A stretch of DNA of 64,000 bases, taken from contig NZ_KN050790.1 of the NCBI RefSeq assembly GCF_000745965.1, forward strand, positions 135,501 to 199,500. Reading direction: 5' to 3'. The DNA is from Edaphobacter aggregans DSM 19364 (GTDB lineage: Bacteria > Acidobacteriota > Terriglobia > Terriglobales > Acidobacteriaceae). The notes beneath the pieces are model-generated. The model saw only the letters and a program-made list of their open reading frames with translations. It had not been told where the DNA came from and did no database searches. The translations under genes were made by a program, and so were the position numbers. Position 1 is the stretch's first letter, and every line of letters begins with the position of its first letter. Positions 8,735-17,258 of the stretch are shown piece by piece.

Positions 8735-9010
8735 TACCTTCACGAATTATGCCGGCTAGGATGGCTGCCCTGGGCGGCAATTCACATTGCATATCTGGCT
8801 CATTCCAGCCTCCGCTTGTCAGTGCTCGTCCAGTGGCTCTGGACTTACCTTACCGGGCGACGCGGTTCGGTCCTCATCGTAAACAACCATGCCTCACCCC
8901 AACACACATCCTCCTGTCAATCTGAATCTTCCTTGGCAATTACAAGGACTCTTGATACCGAAGGGGCAACGTCCTCCTGAGCGATATCCACCTGGATTGC
9001 TGCCCAGCCT
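8735..9010. other. Intergenic stretch after the transposase remnant
   Basis: There is no recognisable gene. A plus-strand frame from 8889 runs into the antisense of the GH63 gene and has no domain. The stretch probably holds the debris of whatever removed the transposase 3' part. Confidence 0.35.
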
Positions 9011-9051
9011 GAAAGGGATTGCACCGACAGTAGCTTCGGTGCGATCCCTTT
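9011..9051. terminator. Long near-perfect hairpin (17-bp arms)
   Basis: GAAAGGGATTGCACCGA (9011-9027) pairs with TCGGTGCGATCCCTTTC (9035-9051) with one G-T wobble and an 8-base loop. It lies about 145 bases beyond the minus-strand GH63 stop. It could end that transcript, although neither flank carries a long T-run, so an alternative is the end of a mobile element or a REP-like unit. Confidence 0.45.
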
Positions 9052-9195
9052 CATCTATTAGCACACAAACTGCCTTCCAGCCGGCTCGTGTTATGCACCC
9101 TGGCTCTCAACCTCACCATAGACCTGGTCTCCGTGGCCAACAGTATGAAGCCTGCAAAGGTATGTGTTTTGCCTGTCCTCCCAGGCTTGTGTCTG

Positions 9196-12027
9196 TCAGT
9201 CTGCAGCTATGGAGTTGGTTGTGCGACTCTCCTTGGTCGCGAAGGCTGCTGCTTTACCGGCATCGAGAAATTGATGTGCCTCAAGACGACCGAATAATTC
9301 AATCAGTTTTGAGATCACTCCAGTCCATCCGGTTTGGTGACTGGCGCCCAGACCCGCCCCGTTATCACCGTGGAAGTACTCATAGAACAGGATGTAGTCC
9401 TTCCAGTTGGGATCGGTCTGGAATTTCTCCGTACCTCCGAACACCGGCCGCCTGGAAGATTTGTCGCGCAGAAAGATCCGGCTCAGACGAGTAGAGAGTT
9501 CATGGGATACCTCAAAGAGGTTCATCGATTTGCCCGATCCGGTGGGACATTCGATCTTGAAACTGTCACCGTAGTACGAATAGAACGACAACAAGGCGCG
9601 TATAAGCACCGCGTTCACGGGCATCCATATAGGTCCGCGCCAGTTGGAATTACCGCCGAACATTCCTGTGTCTGACTCCGCCGGGAGGTAGTTCACGCGG
9701 TATTCCTGGCCCTCCACGTGGACAACATAAGGATGGTCTACATGGTAGCGAGAGAGCGCTCTGATCCCGTAAGGGCTCAGGAACTCGTTCTCGTCAAGCA
9801 TGCGCGATAAGATCCGACGCAGCCGGTCCGGATTTACCAGAGCGGCAATACCGCGCTCGGCGTACCCTAAATGGCCGGGCCCAGTAGGATGAATGCTATC
9901 GCGCAGTTCGGGCATGCGTTGTAGACGTTCTCGTAGGATGTCCACCACTGCGGGTGCCCGCTCCCGCTGCCACGACTCAATAACTGTGGTGGCACACAAA
10001 GGTAGCAGCCCAACCATGGAGCGCACCTTGAGTCGCTTGGCGCTACCATCGGGAAGACGCAGGACATCGTAGTAGAAGCCATCCTCTTCATCCCACATCC
10101 CCTCTGTTCCAGCCTGATTCATGGCGCGGGCAATCCAAAGAAAATGATCGGCAAACTTAATAGCCATGTCTTCGTAAAAGGGGTCGTAGGCCGCCAACTC
10201 AACCGCGATCTCTAACATGTTTTGGCAGAACAAAGACACCCACGCAGTGCCGTCCGCCTGCTCGAGGTGCCCACCCGTCGGAAGGGCTGCGCTGCGGTCG
10301 AAGACGCCAATGTTATCTAGCCCGAGAAATCCTCCTTCAAAGAGATTCTTCCCAAAGCGGTCTTTACGGTTGACCCACCAACTGAAGTTCAGCATCAGCT
10401 TGGCAAACGAGCGTTTGAGGAAGTCGATGTCGCCTTGCCCTCTGAGCGCCTGCTCCGTGCGGTAGAGGAAGATCGTCGCCCAGGCATGTACTGGAGGATT
10501 GACGTCGCTGAAGTTCCACTCGTAGGCCGGAATCTGACCCGTCGGGTGAAGAAAGTATTCCTGCAACATCAAATCGAGTTGTTCCTTGGCGAAATCCGGA
10601 TCCACCGTAGATAACGCAATCGTGTGGAACGCAAGGTCCCACGCCGCATACCAGGGATATTCCCACTTGTCAGGCATCGAGATGACATGTTCATTCACCA
10701 TGTGGAACCACTCGCCATTCCGACCGAAACGGGCTCCGAGCTTCATCGGATCCTCGCCACGTTCGCTGAGCCATTTGTCCACGTCATAGAAGAAATACTG
10801 CTTGCTCCATAGCATTCCGGCCAGTGCTTGCCGCATGACGAGGGCTTCATCTTCACTGATGCCCGTTGGGGTGATGGATCTGTAGAACTCATCGGCTTCG
10901 CGCCGGCGAGTCTCCAGAATTTCGGCAAAGCCCTTGAACAGTTGGGCAGCGTCAGAAGGCGCCGCGCCTGTAAGTCGCAGACGGACGGTGGCTGTCTTTC
11001 CTGCGTCCACGTTCAACTGATAGTGCGGCGATACCTTCGTGCCCGTCTTCGTTGGGTTAATGGCACTCTGATTTCCCTGGACGACGTAGTTATTGATTCC
11101 GTCCTTGACGTACGGAGTGATGTTAGGAGTACCGAAGATCCGTTCATTGTTGGTTTCATTCTCCGTAAATAGCAGTGGTACATCCCCATCGCAGTACAGA
11201 TATCGTGCGCCAAGATCGGCGTGCGACGCGGCAACTGCCTGAATGCCTTTCTCGGAGACAACGGCCTGATTCAAGGACGGCTTCGGCGTATCTGGCCACC
11301 ACGTCCATGTGTTGCGAAACCATAGTGTCGGCAGAACATGCACAGTGGCGGACTCCGGACCACGGTTGCTCACGCTGATCTGGATCAGAATGTCCTCCGG
11401 CGACTCCTTAGCATACTCAACGAAGACATCGAAGTAGCGGTCCTCGTTGAAGACACCTGTGTCCAGCAACTCATACTCCATGTCGTTGCGATTACGAAGT
11501 TTATTGTTCTTGACCAGATCGTCGTACGGATACGCTTGCTGAGGGTACTTGTACAAGTACTTCATATAGGAGTGCGTGGGCGTGCTGTCGAGGTAGAAGT
11601 AATATTCTTTGACATCCTCCCCGTGGTTGCCCTCACTGTTTGTGAGACCGAACATGCGTTCCTTCAGGATGGGGTCCTTCCCATTCCACAGGGCTAACCC
11701 GAAGCACAGCAACTGCTTACTATCGCTGATACCGGCCATTCCGTCCTCGCCCCAGTGATACGCGCGGGAACGGGCCTGGTCATGCGTGAAGTAATCCCAT
11801 GCATTGCCATCCTTACTGTAGTCTTCCCTCACCGTGCCCCACTGTCGCTCACTCAGGTAAGGTCCCCAGTTTTTCCAGGGGATATCGTGTTCCCGCGCGT
11901 CAGTTAAGCGCTTCTCTTCGGCACTCTCTATACGCGATAGCGGTGAACGTTGTTCTTTGCGATTCATCGAAGCACCCTCACTTTCGGCGACTCCCGGCAA
12001 TAATCTGGCTGCCGGATCTCTCATCAT
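9196..12027 (-). CDS. GH63-family glucosidase
   Basis: The protein has 943 residues and no signal peptide. It resembles the large bacterial GH63 proteins annotated as glucosidases (MGH1-like fold): an N-terminal beta-sandwich (about 40-350) and a C-terminal (alpha/alpha)6 barrel (about 380-920). Conserved barrel text includes EYPWYAAWDLAFH, AYEWNFSDVNPPVHAWA, GPIWMPVNAVLIRAL and HQTGWTGVISKLIELFG. GH63 enzymes hydrolyse alpha-glucosides with inversion; the bacterial substrates vary (glucosylglycerate, alpha-1,3 or alpha-1,2 glucosides) and cannot be fixed here. The ATG at 12027 overlaps the TGA of the upstream receiver gene as ATGA, which argues for translational coupling. A second possible start is ATG 11967. 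It sits in an operon with signalling genes, suggesting control by the NarL/kinase module. Confidence 0.85.
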   Translation of the reverse strand: MMRDPAARLLPGVAESEGASMNRKEQRSPLSRIESAEEKRLTDAREHDIPWKNWGPYLSERQWGTVREDYSKDGNAWDYFTHDQARSRAYHWGEDGMAGISDSKQLLCFGLALWNGKDPILKERMFGLTNSEGNHGEDVKEYYFYLDSTPTHSYMKYLYKYPQQAYPYDDLVKNNKLRNRNDMEYELLDTGVFNEDRYFDVFVEYAKESPEDILIQISVSNRGPESATVHVLPTLWFRNTWTWWPDTPKPSLNQAVVSEKGIQAVAASHADLGARYLYCDGDVPLLFTENETNNERIFGTPNITPYVKDGINNYVVQGNQSAINPTKTGTKVSPHYQLNVDAGKTATVRLRLTGAAPSDAAQLFKGFAEILETRRREADEFYRSITPTGISEDEALVMRQALAGMLWSKQYFFYDVDKWLSERGEDPMKLGARFGRNGEWFHMVNEHVISMPDKWEYPWYAAWDLAFHTIALSTVDPDFAKEQLDLMLQEYFLHPTGQIPAYEWNFSDVNPPVHAWATIFLYRTEQALRGQGDIDFLKRSFAKLMLNFSWWVNRKDRFGKNLFEGGFLGLDNIGVFDRSAALPTGGHLEQADGTAWVSLFCQNMLEIAVELAAYDPFYEDMAIKFADHFLWIARAMNQAGTEGMWDEEDGFYYDVLRLPDGSAKRLKVRSMVGLLPLCATTVIESWQRERAPAVVDILRERLQRMPELRDSIHPTGPGHLGYAERGIAALVNPDRLRRILSRMLDENEFLSPYGIRALSRYHVDHPYVVHVEGQEYRVNYLPAESDTGMFGGNSNWRGPIWMPVNAVLIRALLSFYSYYGDSFKIECPTGSGKSMNLFEVSHELSTRLSRIFLRDKSSRRPVFGGTEKFQTDPNWKDYILFYEYFHGDNGAGLGASHQTGWTGVISKLIELFGRLEAHQFLDAGKAAAFATKESRTTNSIAAD

Positions 12028-12419
12028 TTAGGAACAAACGGACAAATATAAGATTTTCCAACAAGCGCTGCTTGTATCGCAGGAATCAAGTGTGCCTTCA
12101 TGTGGGACTTGAGGACATATCCCAACGCCCCTTCCGCCATGCACGCCTCCACGAACTGTTGTTCTGAGTGGACAGTCAGGAACACAATTTTGGAGGACGG
12201 AGTGGACTCGTGCAAGAGATGGGCGGCTTCGATTCCACTTACAATCGGCAACGTAATATCAGCGACAACGACATCAGGACAGAGACGAACGGCCTCCGAG
12301 ACTAAGGTTGCGCCATCCGCTACATTTCCCACTATCTCAAACTGGGCCTTCAAGAGCGCACTTGTGGCTTTGAGTACGGCAGGATGGTCATCGGCCAGTA
12401 GTATCCGTGGGCGTATCAA
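12024..12419 (-). CDS. NarL-type receiver domain protein without HTH
   Basis: The 131-residue protein is a receiver only: DD at 10-11, phosphoacceptor Asp54 in VVADITLPIVSG, Lys104 in GYVLKSH. It resembles the receiver of the next regulator upstream (12556-13269) but lacks the LuxR-type DNA-binding domain, so it looks like a duplicated and shortened paralogue. The C-terminus (SYICPFVPK) ends where the linker to a HTH would start. Its stop overlaps the start of the GH63 gene (ATGA). Likely role: phosphate exchange with the kinase at 13490 or a protein-binding output. Confidence 0.87.
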   Translation of the reverse strand: MIRPRILLADDHPAVLKATSALLKAQFEIVGNVADGATLVSEAVRLCPDVVVADITLPIVSGIEAAHLLHESTPSSKIVFLTVHSEQQFVEACMAEGALGYVLKSHMKAHLIPAIQAALVGKSYICPFVPK

Positions 12420-12498
12420 ATTCGCCTCCGTTTAGGGCAGAGGGACGCCGCTTTCGCCGCGCCAGGGCCAGAGAGCGCAGTGTAAAAGTCCCAAGATT

Positions 12499-12543
12499 AT
12501 TCCTAGAGGAATGTGCGGCGATTCGCCACTGGGGAAATCCCCA
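12499..12543. promoter_or_regulatory. Two palindromes upstream of the receiver/GH63 operon
   Basis: ATTCCT-AG-AGGAAT (12499-12512) and TGGGGAAATCCCCA (12530-12543) are inverted repeats in the gap between the two regulator genes. The second resembles TTAGGGGTTTCCCT at 15640. They lie about 80-125 bases upstream of the 12419 start. I infer operator sites. Confidence 0.35.
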
Positions 12544-12555
12544 GGTTGGGGAAGC

Positions 12556-13269
12556 TCATGCTACGAAACGGTAGGATGACCGCTGTTCAGTCGTGAGGAC
12601 ACTAGGAGATTCGGGATGGATTGCGATCAAACCGCGCTTCAACCCAAACAAGACCAGATCGGCGTTCGTCTTGATATGGAACGCCTCCATGATATGGTGC
12701 TTGTGGAACTCCACGGTTTTTTCGCTCAGGTTTAGGATTCCAGCAATCTCTTTTATCGATCGCCCCTCTGCGAACAACTGCACAACATCGCGCTGCCGCT
12801 TCGTCAGGTCTTTTGAAAACTGACGAGCCCTGGCCTTTGCTGCAACCCAGTCTTCAGACTTCAACTCAGGTGTTATATAGGGTCGGCCATGCAAAATCTC
12901 CTCGATTGCCCTTAGAAGTTCCCGTCCACCGGAACGCTTTAGGACAAACGCGACCGGGCCAATTTCAAGCGCAGCCGCAGCAAGGTTAGCGTCGTCAAGC
13001 ATTGTCAGGAAGACGAATTTTACATTCGAAACTCGTTCCTTGACTCTCCGAGCTGCGTCCAGTCCGTTCAGGAGGGGCATCGCGATATCCGTAACAACGA
13101 CATCGGGTCTCAGCTTGATGGCTTCTTCTAGCATGGTCCGCCCATTGGCCACCACGCCGACCACGTTGAAGGTTCTTTCCAGATACACAGACATCGCTTC
13201 AGCGAAGATCGCGTGATCATCAGCGATCAGAATGCGGGGACGAAACGCGCTCGTCTTCGAAATATCCAT
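12556..13269 (-). CDS. NarL/FixJ-family response regulator (receiver + LuxR-type HTH)
   Basis: The predicted protein has 237 residues from ATG 13269, chosen because AGGAGG lies 4 bases upstream; a longer frame to 13311 lacks a site. Receiver: ADDH at 16-19, phosphoacceptor Asp61 in VVVTDIAMPLLNG, Lys in FVLKRSGG. DNA-binding domain at about 155-220: LTKRQRDVVQLFAEG, then LSEKTVEFHKHHIMEAF. NarL-type regulators pair with HisKA_3 kinases, and one is encoded just upstream at 13490-15391. It probably controls the GH63 operon and the divergent porin through the GGG...CCC palindromes, by inference from position. Confidence 0.92.
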   Translation of the reverse strand: MDISKTSAFRPRILIADDHAIFAEAMSVYLERTFNVVGVVANGRTMLEEAIKLRPDVVVTDIAMPLLNGLDAARRVKERVSNVKFVFLTMLDDANLAAAALEIGPVAFVLKRSGGRELLRAIEEILHGRPYITPELKSEDWVAAKARARQFSKDLTKRQRDVVQLFAEGRSIKEIAGILNLSEKTVEFHKHHIMEAFHIKTNADLVLFGLKRGLIAIHPESPSVLTTEQRSSYRFVA

Positions 13270-13489
13270 TGGGCCTCCTAGGAAGTTCCGAATCGGGGGC
13301 CCCAAATACACGGGAGGAGAGACTTTCGCAAAACATTCTCCGAAAAGTTGCTCGAAGACCCATTTTGTCAGCGTGACGGTATCGAATCAGTGACGACAGT
13401 CACACACGAATCACCTGCTGAAGCTAGTAGGGAGGAGCATACCACAAACTTTATCCGTGAGGAGTGCTTACTCCTGCTGCTCGCGGATT

Positions 13490-15391
13490 TTAGCTCGCAG
13501 TCCAGCCTGTTGCCAGCCTCGATCGCGGATGGAGAGGCACGGACACTTCGATTCTCGTCCCCGCCCCCGCTTTCGAATCAATCTCGAATCGACCACCGAG
13601 CAAGCGCGCCCGTTCTTCCATGCTGCGGATACCTAAGCCTTCTTGGCTGTCCAGGTGGTGCGTATCGAATCCAACACCTTCATCGCACACAAGTAGGTGT
13701 AGCGTCTCGCCGACCAAACCCAATCGTACTTGTGCTTTCGTGGCACGACTGTGTTTCTTCACATTGCGAAGCCCCTCCTGAACTATGCGGAACAAGCACA
13801 AGGCGACATCAGGATGTACGGAACGCGGGACGGCATTGGCGAGGAAATCGACCTCAATACTTTGTTGGCTTGTGAACTCCTTACATAAGGCTGTAACCGC
13901 GGGAACAAGCCCCAGCCGCTCCAACGTAGAGGAATGCAGGCGGTGCGAAAGTGTATGAAGATCAGCGCCGATTTCGCTGGCAAAATTCAAGACATTGTGC
14001 ACTTGCTGGATAGCCTGCTCCGGAGAGGTACTTATCGCTTCCTCAGCATTCTCCAATTCGAGTGTCATCAGAGCTAGCCGCTGGCTAAAATCATCATGGA
14101 TCTCTGATGCCAGCCGGCTGCGCTCTCTCTCCTGCGCTGTAATTAACATGCCGCTCAGTCCCAGCTGCCGTTCCCTCGCTCGCCTCAGACGAACATAGAA
14201 GCTCAAGACGAACAAACAGAGCAGGATGACGAACACACCTGCCCATATCCATTTGGCGCGCTGCCAAATAGACGGCGGACGAAATAGAACCATGCTGCCC
14301 GATGGCAGATTGCCTTCTCTCAATCCCCAGCGCTTAAGCGCCCGCCAATCAAACATATAGGCGTTCACGCCCCGGACAATCGGGACGTCCTGTGGCCTCG
14401 CCCCATTGAGAATCTTTACTGCAATCCCGCCAACGATTCTCCCTTCTTTGGCGAAGCTCTGCAGATAACCGCCTACTCCGCCGCGCCCCAATTCCGCGTC
14501 GGATGGAATGTAGACCGGCGCATTCGCGGCATCGGCAACCATTGGAAAGGCCTGAGATGCACCGACGTAGCGAGTGCCTTTGGCATCAATTCCGATGTGG
14601 CTGTAAAGAACTATCGTGTGCGCCAGCAGGTGCTTCAACCGTTCCAACAGACTGGGCATATCAAGATCAGTGAGATACGTAATATCCAGCCTCGATTCAT
14701 AGCCGTGCAGTTGCTCGCGAAAGATTGATTCCAGATTCCTGTCGAACGACGACACGCCGCCGACAACAACAACATGCCTGGTATCAGGCTGCAGTCGCAG
14801 GGCTGCCTCCAGAGTCTTCGCCGGCTCAAACTGCTCCCAGCAACCAGTAAAGCTCGAATCGAGCGGCGGCGAGTCGACTTGCGGTTCGTTAGATCCCCCA
14901 AAGACAACGGGAATATCCTTGAAAAATCTCTCATGCGACTCGACCATGAATCGGAGTGGAGAAGGTCCCAGGGCGATGATAAGGTCTGGTCGACGATCCT
15001 GATATTTGCGAATATACGACTCACGAAACCGCTGCTGATCCGCTGGATCGCTGAAGAGAGTCGTCTCGAAGTACTCGGGGTAGAACTCGATCTGGAACCG
15101 TGACTCATCGAGCGTGGCGCGCAGCTCCCTATCCATGAGCGCCACCGCCGGGGAAGAAAGTCCCAGTTCGTAGAAAACGACAACTCGCCGGATCTGCTTT
15201 ATTTCCGGACGATTCTGCTCGGAATTAGCCCGCAGTTGAAGCAGGAAACAGAACGCCAGGAGGAAGATAACAAGTCCTCTCAGGCGCGACTGCCCTCTAC
15301 TTCGTTTGTCCCGTGTCAACGGGTTCCCTGCGACCCGATTTTTCCTAGGCGCTAGCGATTCAGGCTGCCAGCGACGGAAGCGCTCTGACAT
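13490..15391 (-). CDS. NarX-type histidine kinase with ABC-substrate-binding sensor domain
   Basis: The protein has 633 residues. Membrane helix 1 is at about 38-53. The extracytoplasmic part (about 65-375) has the two-lobe fold of ABC_sub_bind/periplasmic-binding proteins (VVFGGSNEP, HVVVVGGVSSFDRNL, GGVGGYLQSFAKEGRIVGGIA). Helix 2 is at about 381-400. A HisKA_3 dimerisation domain follows with His432 in EIHDDFSQRLA, then a HATPase with CDEGVGFD and GLGIRSMEERARLLGG. The sensor domain suggests binding of a small ligand such as a sugar or amino acid, but which one is unknown. The kinase lies upstream of the NarL regulator on the same strand and diverges from the porin gene, with shared palindromes between them. 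Confidence 0.9.
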   Translation of the reverse strand: MSERFRRWQPESLAPRKNRVAGNPLTRDKRSRGQSRLRGLVIFLLAFCFLLQLRANSEQNRPEIKQIRRVVVFYELGLSSPAVALMDRELRATLDESRFQIEFYPEYFETTLFSDPADQQRFRESYIRKYQDRRPDLIIALGPSPLRFMVESHERFFKDIPVVFGGSNEPQVDSPPLDSSFTGCWEQFEPAKTLEAALRLQPDTRHVVVVGGVSSFDRNLESIFREQLHGYESRLDITYLTDLDMPSLLERLKHLLAHTIVLYSHIGIDAKGTRYVGASQAFPMVADAANAPVYIPSDAELGRGGVGGYLQSFAKEGRIVGGIAVKILNGARPQDVPIVRGVNAYMFDWRALKRWGLREGNLPSGSMVLFRPPSIWQRAKWIWAGVFVILLCLFVLSFYVRLRRARERQLGLSGMLITAQERERSRLASEIHDDFSQRLALMTLELENAEEAISTSPEQAIQQVHNVLNFASEIGADLHTLSHRLHSSTLERLGLVPAVTALCKEFTSQQSIEVDFLANAVPRSVHPDVALCLFRIVQEGLRNVKKHSRATKAQVRLGLVGETLHLLVCDEGVGFDTHHLDSQEGLGIRSMEERARLLGGRFEIDSKAGAGTRIEVSVPLHPRSRLATGWTAS

Positions 15392-15528
15392 CTCCGCACC
15401 TTATTCGAAGCCGATCGACCCGTAGACTTCGATTCTATCTTGCTGAATCAATTGTGCAATTGTACTTCGAAACCTCTGGTTACCAACGGATCGACCTCTC
15501 TCAAAGGCAGGCGCGAGTACTCCACCCC

Positions 15529-15658
15529 TTAGGGATATCCCTAATTGCCTCTTCGTCCCGCATGCAGAACAGTATGAGTGGCTGCAGAACGACTCTCTAC
15601 ATTCAGCTTCTTTCAAGCGCCCCAGCACCCGCGTTTGACTTAGGGGTTTCCCTCATTG
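15529..15658. promoter_or_regulatory. Repeated GGG...CCC palindromes between kinase and porin genes
   Basis: TTAGGGATATCCCTAATTG (15529-15547) contains a perfect 16-base palindrome. TTAGGGGTTTCCCTCATTG (15640-15658) is the same word with four or five changes, 111 bases away in direct orientation. They sit in the 364-base gap between the divergent kinase (start 15391) and porin (start 15756). They fit two operator sites of one dimeric regulator, most simply the NarL-type protein of this cluster. Confidence 0.45.
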
Positions 15659-15755
15659 TCTTCAGCAGTCGCACAGCATAAGACTGACCGACAGTTAGAA
15701 ATCTCTGAGAAGTTCCGGCAGCGATTCAGAAGCACTCTCGTCCACAGGAGCCTAT

Positions 15756-17189
15756 ATGAATCTTGGGATCATCTGGAGGCACTTCAGTCCCACAACGCTA
15801 TTGGTGTTCTCTCTGTCCGCTATCTGGATTCAGCCCGCTCAGGCGCAATCCCCGTCCCAGCAGGAGATACAGCAGCTGAAGGACAAGCTCCAGCAACTGG
15901 ATCAAACGATGAGCGAGGTCAAGGCGCAGATCAAAGCGCTGGAACAACGCCCGTCCGTCACCGCCGCCCCGGCACCAGCTCAAGTCCCGGCACAAGTCGT
16001 GGCGCAAAAGCCCAAGGATCAAGCTGTGCCCCTGGAGAGTCAAATCACGGAAGAAAAGAACAGCCTCGATATCTATGGATTCGCCATGCTCGACTCCGGA
16101 TACGACTTCAAACAGGTCGATCCGCTTTGGTTCGACGTAGTTCGTCCCACCAAGTTGCCGTCCTTCCCCAACCAGTTTGCGCCGAGTGGAAACGTCTACG
16201 CCGGTGTGCGACAGACTCGCTTCGGAGTGAAATCATCCACGACTACCCCGCTCGGCGATCTGAACACCATATTCGAATTCGAACTATTTGGGACCGGAGT
16301 TGACGCCGGCCAGACGACCTTCCGTCTGCGGCATGCCTACGGCGAGTTGGGATCATTCGGGGCCGGACAAACCTGGAGCCCCTTCATGGACATCGACGTC
16401 TTCCCCAACACAATCGAGTACTGGGGCCCGAACGGAATGGTCTTCTTCCGCAACGTGCAGCTGCGCTGGATGCCGGTCCGGCGCAAGAAAGCCAGCGTCA
16501 CGATCGCTCTCGAAAGGCCCGGCGCCAGCGCTGACCAGGGCCTCTATGCCGGCCGCATCGAGCTAAGCAACATAACGCCGCGGTTCAACTTTCCCGATCT
16601 CTCGGGAAATGCGCGGATCAACCGCGACTGGGGCCACATCCAGATCGCGGGCATCGTTCGAAAGATCGGGTGGGTTGATACCAGCAATAACCCCATCAAT
16701 CTCGGCGACAGCGTCGTCGGCTGGGGAGTCAACCTGAGTTCCACTGTCAAATTCGCCAAAAAGGATGTGGCAAAACTCGAAGTTTCCTACGGCCATGGAA
16801 TTGAGAACTACATGAACGACGCGCCGGTGGACGTCGGCGTTGGGCGCAATCCCCCCGGCTCACTCGTGCCCATCAAAGGCGTTACCCTGCCGGTGCTGGG
16901 CATCGTAGCGTTCCTCGATCATACCTGGGGCGAGCGCTTTACCAGTTCAGGCGGCTTCTCCATGGTGAACATCTCTAACTCAGGCGGACAACTACCGTCG
17001 GACTATCATCGGGGCTACTATTCGGTGGGGAACTTGCTCTACCACCCGGTTCCGAAGGTCATGATGGGTGGCGAGTTCCAGTGGGGCAGGCGGATGAACT
17101 TCAGCGACGGGTTCGATAGCAACGATTACCGGATGCAGTTCTCCTTCAAATATGACTGGAGCAAGAGTTTCAAATTCCCGGCTTTTTGA
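15756..17189 (+). CDS. DcaP-like outer-membrane porin
   Basis: The protein has 477 residues. A signal peptide ends near residue 31 (QPAQAQ). A short coiled coil follows (about 34-65: EIQQLKDKLQQLDQTMSEVK), then an Ala/Pro/Gln linker. From about residue 100 there are amphipathic strands typical of a beta-barrel (DIYGFAMLDSGYDF, RQTRFGVKSSTTT, AYGELGSFGAGQTW), ending in an aromatic C-terminus (FKFPAF). N-terminal coiled coil plus barrel is the DcaP-like porin layout; these porins trimerise through the coiled coil and pass anionic small molecules such as dicarboxylates. The cargo here is unknown. It diverges from the ABC-binding kinase, so the sensed ligand may also be the porin substrate. Confidence 0.85.
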   Translation: MNLGIIWRHFSPTTLLVFSLSAIWIQPAQAQSPSQQEIQQLKDKLQQLDQTMSEVKAQIKALEQRPSVTAAPAPAQVPAQVVAQKPKDQAVPLESQITEEKNSLDIYGFAMLDSGYDFKQVDPLWFDVVRPTKLPSFPNQFAPSGNVYAGVRQTRFGVKSSTTTPLGDLNTIFEFELFGTGVDAGQTTFRLRHAYGELGSFGAGQTWSPFMDIDVFPNTIEYWGPNGMVFFRNVQLRWMPVRRKKASVTIALERPGASADQGLYAGRIELSNITPRFNFPDLSGNARINRDWGHIQIAGIVRKIGWVDTSNNPINLGDSVVGWGVNLSSTVKFAKKDVAKLEVSYGHGIENYMNDAPVDVGVGRNPPGSLVPIKGVTLPVLGIVAFLDHTWGERFTSSGGFSMVNISNSGGQLPSDYHRGYYSVGNLLYHPVPKVMMGGEFQWGRRMNFSDGFDSNDYRMQFSFKYDWSKSFKFPAF

Positions 17190-17258
17190 CTCCGGCTGTC
17201 AGGACTTGAACGGGCATACCGGTCGCTGTCGAAAGAGGAGCGAGGACGCTTCGATCCT

